Origin: Acidobacteriota bacterium
Lineage (GTDB): Bacteria; Acidobacteriota; Polarisedimenticolia; J045
Direction: 5' to 3'
NCBI GenBank assembly: GCA_027001345.1
Contig: JALTMS010000181.1
Span: 1-6,887, forward strand
DNA length: 6,887 nucleotides
Within the stretch, counting starts at the first letter, position 1, and the number at the start of each line of letters is the position of its first letter. Under the pieces are notes generated by a model. The model saw only the letters and a program-made list of their open reading frames with translations. It was not told the DNA's origin and searched no databases. Both the position numbers and the translations under genes were made by a program. Below are positions 1-4,937 of the stretch, piece by piece.

Positions 1-1073
1 CCGAGCGCATCGGTTATCCGGTGATCAGCAAGGCCGCGGCCGGCGGCGGCGGCAAGGGAATGCGGGTGGTTGACGGCCCGGAGGAAATGGCCAGCGCTCT
101 CGAGCGGGCCCGCTCCGAGGCCCAGACCAGTTTTGCCAATCCGACGGTCTACATCGAGCGCTACATTCGTCGACCGCGACACATCGAAGTGCAGGTGCTG
201 TTCGACAGTCACGGTAACGGGGTTTCCTTCGGCGAGCGGGAGTGCTCGATTCAGCGCCGGCACCAGAAGATCATCGAAGAGTCGCCCTCGCCGGTGATCG
301 ATCCCGAGACCCGGGAGAAGATCGGCGAGATGGCCCTGTCGGCGGCGCGAGCCGCAGACTATGTCGGCGCGGGAACGGTCGAGTTCTTGCGCGACGATGA
401 CGGCTCGTTCTATTTCATGGAAGTCAACGCGCGCTTGCAGGTGGAGCATCCGGTGACCGAGGAGGTCTACGGACGCGACCTGGTCAAGGCGCAGATCCGG
501 GTCGCGGCGGGCGAGAAGCTGCGTTGGACTCAGCAACAGCTCGTGCCCCGGGGCCACGCGATCGAGTGCCGGATCACCGCCGAGGATCCGGAGCGGAACT
601 TCATGCCCTGCCCCGGGCGGATCGAAGCGGTGCGCGTACCTTCCGGCCCCGGCATCCGGGACGATTCGGCGGTCAGTGCGGGCTACACGATCCCGATCCA
701 CTACGACCCGATGATCGGCAAGCTGATCGCCCGCGGGGCGAGCCGGGGTGAGGCGATCCGCCGCATGCGGCGGGCCCTCGAGGAGTACCGTCTAGAGGGG
801 ATCACGACCAATATTCCTTTTCTCAGAAAGCTGATGGATCATCCCGATTTCGTCGCCGGCAACTTGCATACCGGGTTCATCGCCGAGCACGAAGAGCAAC
901 TTCACCAGGTGGCCGATCCGAGCGCCGACGAAATCACGCTCTGCGCTGCCGCGATCCACGCCTACCGCTCCCAGATCCAGCGCAGCCTCGAGCAGGACGT
1001 GGGTCAGGCGAGCGGTCAGGCTTCCAACTGGCTCCGGCTCGGCCGGGCCCGCTGTCTCGGGAGGCTGGCATGA
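1..1073 (+). CDS. accC: Biotin carboxylase subunit of acyl-CoA carboxylase (5'-truncated by window)
   Basis: Biotin carboxylase carries out the ATP- and bicarbonate-dependent carboxylation of biotin held on the carrier protein, the first half-reaction of acetyl-/propionyl-CoA carboxylase, in the cytoplasm. The reading frame is open from base 3 (356 codons to the TGA at 1071-1073), so the true start lies upstream; by comparison with E. coli AccC about 150 residues are missing. The ATP-grasp glycine-rich loop KAAAGGGGKGMR is at 30-65. The segment EVNARLQVEHPVTE at 420-461 holds the metal-binding Glu/Asn and the catalytic Arg of the family. The biotin carboxylase C-terminal domain follows (GHAIECRITAEDP, then FMPCPGRI, then YDPMIGKLIA, about 554-730). 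About 60 further residues after the usual AccC end, rich in Ala, Gln and Arg and ending NWLRLGRARCLGRLA, resemble the linker that enters the BT domain in fused alpha subunits. The next gene starts within the stop codon, so the two are translationally coupled. Acetyl- versus propionyl-CoA use cannot be told from this subunit. The assignment as a biotin carboxylase is firm. Confidence 0.95.
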   Translation, partial: ERIGYPVISKAAAGGGGKGMRVVDGPEEMASALERARSEAQTSFANPTVYIERYIRRPRHIEVQVLFDSHGNGVSFGERECSIQRRHQKIIEESPSPVIDPETREKIGEMALSAARAADYVGAGTVEFLRDDDGSFYFMEVNARLQVEHPVTEEVYGRDLVKAQIRVAAGEKLRWTQQQLVPRGHAIECRITAEDPERNFMPCPGRIEAVRVPSGPGIRDDSAVSAGYTIPIHYDPMIGKLIARGASRGEAIRRMRRALEEYRLEGITTNIPFLRKLMDHPDFVAGNLHTGFIAEHEEQLHQVADPSADEITLCAAAIHAYRSQIQRSLEQDVGQASGQASNWLRLGRARCLGRLA

Positions 1074-1564
1074 GATTCAAGGCATTCGACGGCGATCGAG
1101 AAGTCGACGTGGAGATCGAGCCCCTCGATGGTGGCTACGCGGTGACCCTCGACGGTCAGCGGCGGGAGATCGATGCGACGAAGCTCGAGGGTTCGTACTA
1201 CTCACTGATCGTCGACCACCGCTCATACGAGGTTTCCGTCACCGCGGGGGAGGGCGGGGAGTACACCGTGCGGCACAGCGGCCGCAAACGCTCGCTGCGC
1301 CTGGTCGATCCCCTCGTGGCCGCCGCCGGAGCGCACCTCGATCGGAGCGGACCGGCCCAGATCACCGCCGCGATGCCCGGCCGGGTGGTCAAGGTGATGG
1401 TCGAGCAGGGTGAGGAGGTCGTCGAGGGGCAGGGGCTGATCATTCTCGAAGCGATGAAAATGGAGAACGAGGTGGAGGCACCCCGGGCCGGGACGGTCAG
1501 CAAGCTGGAGGTGGTCGAAGGTCAGACCCTGGAATCGGGGGAGATCATCGCCCTGATCGAGTAG
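1070..1564 (+). CDS. Biotin carboxyl carrier protein of acyl-CoA carboxylase
   Basis: This 164-residue protein carries the biotin that shuttles carboxyl groups from the biotin carboxylase to a carboxyltransferase. The C-terminal biotinyl domain spans about residues 96-164: AAMPGRVVKV opens it, EAMKM follows with Lys130 (codon 1457-1459) as the biotinylated residue, and it closes with GTVSKLEVVEGQTLESGEIIALIE. Residues 1-90 are beta-rich (FDGDREVDVEI, YAVTLDGQ, YSLIVDHRSYEVSV) and look like part of the BT (carboxylase-carrier interaction) region of alpha subunits of acetyl-/propionyl-CoA carboxylases. They do not look like the Pro/Ala-rich linker of E. coli AccB. The ATG at 1070 overlaps the previous stop as ATGA, the usual sign of translational coupling; GGGAGG at about 1059-1064 (gggaggctggcATG) is a fair ribosome binding site. 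The split from the carboxylase occurs where fused alpha subunits are continuous. I give no symbol because it could be named accB or pccA-like depending on the substrate. Confidence 0.93.
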   Translation: MRFKAFDGDREVDVEIEPLDGGYAVTLDGQRREIDATKLEGSYYSLIVDHRSYEVSVTAGEGGEYTVRHSGRKRSLRLVDPLVAAAGAHLDRSGPAQITAAMPGRVVKVMVEQGEEVVEGQGLIILEAMKMENEVEAPRAGTVSKLEVVEGQTLESGEIIALIE

Positions 1565-1574
1565 CTTCGGGAGC

Positions 1575-2342
1575 CTATCCGCCCGCGTCCTGGCCGCCCG
1601 AGATCGCCTTCCAGAAGTCCGGGCGGTGACGGCGAACCCAGCTCTGCCCCTCTCTGAGAAGATCGGCCTGCGTACGTCCTCCCTGGGTCGAGGCCCGCTG
1701 GCCGATGTGGTGAACGTAGGCGCGGCTGATGAAGATCGCATAGCCCTTCTGTGCCAGGTCCCAACACATCAAGTCGTCGCTGAACCAGTTGATCGGGGGA
1801 AAGCCGCCGATCGCTTCCAGCGCAGTCCGTGGCATGTAGGCGCAGACCGGGGAGATCCGGTTGACGGCGATGATCTTGTTTTCCGAATCGTAGCGCATGG
1901 AATTGGCTGCCAGCGTGCCGTCGTTGGGCGCACGGATGTTCTGCGGGCCCGCGACGAAATTCGAACGGCAGGCGAGGAAGCCGACCTTCGGCGCTCCCGG
2001 CGCCCGTTGCAGTATCTGGATGTCCTCGAGCAGCACGTCGATCGTGTCGGGAGTCAGAACCGCATCGTCATTGAGCAGAATCAGCTCCTCCGAAGAGGCC
2101 TGGGAGCAGGCGAAGTCGAAAGCCTCTCCGTAGCTGTCTGCGCTGGCCGGCTGCTCGACGAGGCGCAGCCGTGGATTGGGCAGCAGGTCCTGCGGTGGAC
2201 ACGGTCCTTTCCAGGCCACCACCACCTCGTGCTCGGGGGCATAGAGAGTGCAGGAGTTGACGCACATCAGAACGTCTGCCCAGAAGCGGCAGCGGTCCAT
2301 GACCTCGCCCTGTCGCGCTGTGCCGATGACGATGCTCGCCAC
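1575..2342 (-). CDS. Family 2-like (GT-A) glycosyltransferase
   Basis: This is a probable nucleotide-sugar-dependent transferase acting at the cytoplasmic face of the membrane on a glycan or glycoprotein acceptor; donor and acceptor are unknown. I chose the GTG at 2340-2342, giving 255 residues. It is preceded by GAGGTGAG, an excellent match to the anti-Shine-Dalgarno sequence, and it puts the family's first beta strand (ASIVIGTA) directly at the N-terminus. The frame stays open up to an ATG at 2468, but those 42 extra residues look non-coding. A DXD-type metal/nucleotide motif sits in LILLNDDAVLTPD (N91, D92, D93). SPVCAYMPRTALEAIGGF then leads to FSDDLMCWDLAQKGY (about 187-201), where the acidic residues fit the GT2 acceptor/catalytic-base region, and YVHHIGQ follows at about 209-215. 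No membrane segment is seen. The stop faces the carrier-protein stop across 10 bp, and the upstream gene runs divergently, suggesting a shared glycan role. The fold is well supported; the specific activity is not. Confidence 0.85.
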   Translation of the reverse strand: MASIVIGTARQGEVMDRCRFWADVLMCVNSCTLYAPEHEVVVAWKGPCPPQDLLPNPRLRLVEQPASADSYGEAFDFACSQASSEELILLNDDAVLTPDTIDVLLEDIQILQRAPGAPKVGFLACRSNFVAGPQNIRAPNDGTLAANSMRYDSENKIIAVNRISPVCAYMPRTALEAIGGFPPINWFSDDLMCWDLAQKGYAIFISRAYVHHIGQRASTQGGRTQADLLREGQSWVRRHRPDFWKAISGGQDAGG

Positions 2343-2345
2343 GCT

Positions 2346-2353
2346 CTCACCTC
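2346..2353 (-). promoter_or_regulatory. Ribosome binding site deciding the GT2 start
   Basis: On the minus strand the sequence reads GAGGTGAG, then AGC, then the GTG codon. GAGGTGA is a seven-base perfect match to the complement of the 16S 3' end, at normal spacing. This favours the GTG at 2342 over the upstream in-frame ATG at 2468, which has no comparable site. Confidence 0.7.
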
Positions 2354-2404
2354 GCTGGTCGCCTCGCGTGCCGGAAGATGGGCATGGACAGGCGCACCAG
2401 CCCA

Positions 2405-2433
2405 ATTGTAACCTCCCGCCGAGCGGCTGTTGG
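2405..2433 (-). promoter_or_regulatory. Candidate sigma-70 promoter for the GT2 gene
   Basis: On the minus strand a TACAAT hexamer (2410-2405, five of six matches to the -10 consensus) lies 17 bases downstream of CCAACA (2433-2428, a weak -35 with three matches). Transcription would begin near 2398 and leave a leader of about 55 bases before the GTG. It is one of few AT-rich spots in a GC-rich region, which gives it some weight, but the -35 is poor. If real, it lies inside the reading-frame extension to 2468 and further excludes that longer start. Confidence 0.3.
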
Positions 2434-2471
2434 GCTCGGTTTGCCCGAATGATGCACGGGCGCTTCACCTC

Positions 2472-2488
2472 GAAGCTTCATGCATGAA
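2472..2488. repeat. Overlapping perfect palindromes in the divergent control region
   Basis: GAAGCTTC (2472-2479) overlaps TTCATGCATGAA (2477-2488), a perfect 12-base palindrome. They lie 17 bases upstream of the ATG at 2506, just before its AGGAG ribosome binding site (2496-2500). Such dyads can bind dimeric repressors, or could form a small hairpin in the leader. A perfect 12-base palindrome is expected once or twice by chance in a window of this size, so only the placement makes it notable. In the rest of the 163-bp gap (2343-2505) I also see a weaker dyad, GCCCG/CGGGC (2443-2447 and 2457-2461), and no convincing plus-strand promoter. Confidence 0.35.
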
Positions 2489-2505
2489 CCGGGTCAGGAG
2501 AAGCG

Positions 2506-4755
2506 ATGAAGCTGCTGTTCTGGATCGAGCCACTGGTGGAGATGGGCCGGCCCGTCTGGAAAAGCGCCTGGGTCTCCGAGTTTGCAGCGGGAATGATCGA
2601 GACCCTGGAAAGCACTCGGCCCTCTTCGCCCGACAGCTTCCTCGTGGCGGCCGGCGCCACGGTGCTCGAGAGTCTCGCCCCACCGGTCGGCGCGAGCTGC
2701 GTGGCTTTCGAAGAGCGCGAGCTGCGTGGCGGACTCGAGTCGATGAGCAACCTCGAGATCACCTCCGGCTGGTATCTCGGCAGCTTCGATCAGCAGCAGC
2801 TCGAGACCACTGCGGCGGTGGTACGCCATCGGCTGGGCGACTTCGTCCCCGACGTGATCGTCACCCACTCTCCCGCTCCCTACCTGCGCCGGGCCTTTCC
2901 CGACGCACTGATCCTGCATCGAGAATACGGGCCGTTCTCGCGCAAGCCCTTCACCAAGACCTGGTATCTCGACCCCTGCGGGATGTACCGCCAAGGTTTC
3001 GCCCAGCGCTTCGCCACGCAGATCGCCGACCTGCCGGCTCCCACCGAAGAGCAATGTCACGCACTCGAAGATTTCCGAGCCCGCTGCCTGGAGCTGCTCG
3101 GGCGCCGCAATCCCTTCCGCTGGTGGATCCATCAGCAGCGTCGTCGCTTCCGGCACCTGGTGCTGCTGCCGCTGCAGTTCTTCGGCTACTACGCGATCGA
3201 TGCCAACTGCCCCTGGCGCGACCCCTGGGAGCAACTCGAAGCCGTGCTCGCAAGCGTGCCGCGGGAGATCGGTGTGGTGGTCACCACCCATCCCGAATAC
3301 AACTTGCTCGATGATGAGCTGGTCGCCTGCCTGCGTCGGCGCCACCCCCACTTCCTGTTCCACGAACACTTCGAGAACACCTATGCCTGCTCCCACTTTC
3401 TGTTGCCGGAAGTCGATGCCCTGCTGACGGTCTCCTCGGCTCTCGGCTGGCAGGCGCTGGTCTGGAAGATCCCGCTGGTGGCCCTCGGGCCCTGCTACCG
3501 ACCTCTGGCCCGGGGCGGTCTCGAAGACCTGGAGCGCATCCTGGGCGAGCCCCGGGAAGAGGACGAAACCTGGCCCCGGTGGCTGCTCGGCCACTATGCG
3601 ATTCCCGCGGCATACCTCCACGATGGCCGGTGGCTGCGCGCCTTTCTCGAGCGCAGCCGTAGCCGCTGGGTGGCAGGCCCGCCCGAGCCGACCTTCTTCG
3701 AACCCATCGCCCCACTCGAGGAGATCCTCGCGCACCATCTTTCCCAGCTCGATTCGAGCGTGCCCCATCCCGGCTCGTCTCCCTCCAGAGATCGGCTGCT
3801 CGAGCGCTGCGCCCGCTTCAGCGCCCAGCAGGCCCTGGCCCCTTCAGCCGAGGGGGCGATCGAGTACTCGGTGGAAGAAATTCTGGCCGGATGCCTGGCC
3901 CCCGCTCGCGGCGGACGCTGGGAGGAGGCCCTCGCCCGGCTGGACCAGGCCCGTGGTCACCTCGAGCGGATGCTCGAGTGGATCGGAGCCAACCGGGCGC
4001 TGGTCGAGCAGGCCAGCGCAGCGGATGCGGCCGGCCAGGCCGCCGGGAAGTGGCTCGATCAGGCCGACGCTCTCGATGATCCTGCGCTTGCAGCGCAGAT
4101 CGCCGAGAAGGTGCTCTCGCTTCCCGCTCTGACGGGAGTGGTTCGGGCGCGTGGCGAGCGCCTGCTCTCCCGACTCGCCCGCCGGTCAGGGCGTCTCGGA
4201 GCGGCTGTCGATCACGGCTTGCGGGCGCTGGCGGCCGATCCTTTTCAGGACGGAGGGCAGGAGCTTCTCGACGGTCTGCTCGACGCGCCCGAGGTTCTCG
4301 CCGCCGGCCGCCGGGCAGCGGAGGACCTGGGTCTCGGCGAGTACTTCTGCCTGCACCTGGCCCTCGCGCCTCCTGCCGGCGACCAGCGCTGGCCCGGCTG
4401 GGAGCAGCTCTGGGCGGGTCTGGCGCCGCCCCTGGTCTATCTGGGCGCCGCCGAGGACGCTCCGGCGAGCGGGGAAGCGAGAGTGCTCGAAGCTCCTTCG
4501 GGGGAGCTGACTGCCGCCCTGCTCGAGCGCGCACTGCTGGTCTTCGTCGAGGACCCTGCCTCGGCTGTGGTGTGTGCTGCCGCAGGGAGTTCGGGGGTCT
4601 TCCTCGCGCGGGAGGGATGGGCGCGCCTGGTGGACAGTTCCGTGGTGGAGTGTCTGAGTGGACCCTGGGGCCGGCTGCGGGAACTCGCGGCGGCCGATGT
4701 CCTCGGGCGCCTCGACGAGCGGCTGCCCGGTCTGGTCAATCCAGAACCTGTGTAA
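2506..4755 (+). CDS. Large glycosyltransferase-like protein: capsule-synthesis-type GT-B region plus helical C-terminal extension
   Basis: This 749-residue cytoplasmic protein has no signal peptide or clear membrane segment. The start is supported by AGGAG at 2496-2500, five bases before the ATG. Residues 1-330 look like a two-lobed GT-B enzyme. The N-terminal lobe contains MKLLFWIEPL and DFVPDVIVTHSPAPYLRRAFPDAL cut in two parts (DFVPDVIVTHSP near 112-123; YLRRAFPDAL near 126-135). The C-terminal lobe has VVVTTHPEYN (about 257-266) and then VDALLTVSSALGWQALVWKI (303-322) followed by PLVALG. This HP...SS.(x)G.(x)AL...P pattern is what I know from capsule polysaccharide (KpsC/KpsS-like) and related transferases. 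Residues 400-625 are Ala/Leu/Glu/Arg-rich and probably helical, possibly degenerate TPR-like repeats (RWEEALARLDQARGHLERML near 471-490; LGAAVDHGLRALAADPF near 564-580). Residues 630-749 form a second mixed segment that I do not recognise. The gene is divergent from the GT2 gene, so surface-glycan or protein glycosylation is the likely role. The transferase assignment is moderate; substrate and C-terminal function are unknown. Confidence 0.7.
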   Translation: MKLLFWIEPLVEMGRPVWKSAWVSEFAAGMIETLESTRPSSPDSFLVAAGATVLESLAPPVGASCVAFEERELRGGLESMSNLEITSGWYLGSFDQQQLETTAAVVRHRLGDFVPDVIVTHSPAPYLRRAFPDALILHREYGPFSRKPFTKTWYLDPCGMYRQGFAQRFATQIADLPAPTEEQCHALEDFRARCLELLGRRNPFRWWIHQQRRRFRHLVLLPLQFFGYYAIDANCPWRDPWEQLEAVLASVPREIGVVVTTHPEYNLLDDELVACLRRRHPHFLFHEHFENTYACSHFLLPEVDALLTVSSALGWQALVWKIPLVALGPCYRPLARGGLEDLERILGEPREEDETWPRWLLGHYAIPAAYLHDGRWLRAFLERSRSRWVAGPPEPTFFEPIAPLEEILAHHLSQLDSSVPHPGSSPSRDRLLERCARFSAQQALAPSAEGAIEYSVEEILAGCLAPARGGRWEEALARLDQARGHLERMLEWIGANRALVEQASAADAAGQAAGKWLDQADALDDPALAAQIAEKVLSLPALTGVVRARGERLLSRLARRSGRLGAAVDHGLRALAADPFQDGGQELLDGLLDAPEVLAAGRRAAEDLGLGEYFCLHLALAPPAGDQRWPGWEQLWAGLAPPLVYLGAAEDAPASGEARVLEAPSGELTAALLERALLVFVEDPASAVVCAAAGSSGVFLAREGWARLVDSSVVECLSGPWGRLRELAAADVLGRLDERLPGLVNPEPV

Positions 4756-4776
4756 CGTTTCCGCTGCAACGCCGCA

Positions 4777-4796
4777 GACCGCTGCAAGCGGAGGTC
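4777..4796 (+). other. Hairpin after the large glycosyltransferase-like gene
   Basis: GACCGCT (4777-4783) pairs with AGCGG plus GTC (4787-4796, with a two-base bulge) around a GCA loop, 21 bases after the TAA stop. No run of T follows (next bases TTCATG), so it does not look like a classical intrinsic terminator. Its 3' arm contains the GGAGG ahead of the possible small ORF at 4800, so folding could hide that ribosome binding site. This is an inference from base pairing seen by eye. Confidence 0.3.
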
Positions 4797-4799
4797 TTC

Positions 4800-4910
4800 A
4801 TGCAGGCCAGCCAGCAGCCGTCAGCGACGTTTCGCCTGGAAACTTCATGTCCTTCGCTCCACGGTGGATTGATTTTCCTGTCCGGCAACAAAGTCCGGAC
4901 CGGAGCGTGA
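4800..4910 (+). CDS. Possible small ORF, 36 residues, unknown function
   Basis: An ATG at 4800 is preceded by GGAGG (4790-4794) at five-base spacing, as good a ribosome binding site as those of the neighbouring real genes. The frame runs 36 codons to a TGA at 4908-4910, 27 bases before the hydrolase ATG. The peptide begins MQASQQPSATFRLETS and ends SGNKVRTGA. It has one short hydrophobic stretch (GGLIFLSG) and one Cys, and no motif I recognise. Roughly a third of its codons end in A or T, clearly more than in the flanking genes, which argues against a long-conserved coding sequence or for a leader-type role. It could be a real small protein, a leader peptide for the hydrolase gene, or chance. 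The rest of the 182-bp gap (4756-4937) holds only the hairpins noted here and no convincing promoter. Confidence 0.3.
   Translation: MQASQQPSATFRLETSCPSLHGGLIFLSGNKVRTGA
4880..4904. repeat. TCCGG/CCGGA dyad cluster upstream of the hydrolase gene
   Basis: GTCCGG (4880-4885) pairs perfectly with CCGGAC (4895-4900) across nine bases, and TCCGG-A-CCGGA (4894-4904) is a second, overlapping perfect dyad. GTCCGG also occurs twice in direct orientation (4880 and 4893). The cluster lies 34 bases before the hydrolase ATG and could be an operator or a leader hairpin. No T run follows on either strand, so a terminator is unlikely. Confidence 0.3.
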
Positions 4911-4937
4911 AACCTGCTTTGGACTTGGGAGGCCGAC

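Noticed and set aside
39..56. GGC trinucleotide repeat as a phase-variable tract
   Set aside because: It encodes the conserved poly-glycine loop of the ATP-grasp domain, so the repeat is explained by the protein.
1626..2411. 261-codon plus-strand frame across the GT2 gene
   Set aside because: It is an antisense shadow of the GT2 gene, which has recognisable motifs on the minus strand.
2430..3314. 294-codon plus-strand frame overlapping the start of the large gene
   Set aside because: Its translation is Arg/Pro/Ala-rich, typical of an out-of-frame reading of GC-rich coding DNA, and its own start has no supporting site.
2494..3768. 424-codon open frame on the minus strand opposite the large glycosyltransferase-like gene
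   Set aside because: It is an antisense shadow: no family motif and no good ribosome binding site noticed, and the plus-strand frame has coherent transferase motifs.
3818..4534. 238-codon minus-strand frame within the C-terminal half of the large gene
   Set aside because: It is extremely Arg/Pro/Ala-rich and lacks motifs; it is a compositional artefact.
4777..4800. Intrinsic terminator after the large gene
   Set aside because: The stem is bulged and the downstream bases are TTCATG with no T run, so it fails the usual pattern.
4756..4937. Riboswitch in the gap before the hydrolase
   Set aside because: Local hairpins are present, but I could not match the sequence to any riboswitch core I know, and the downstream gene is not a typical target.
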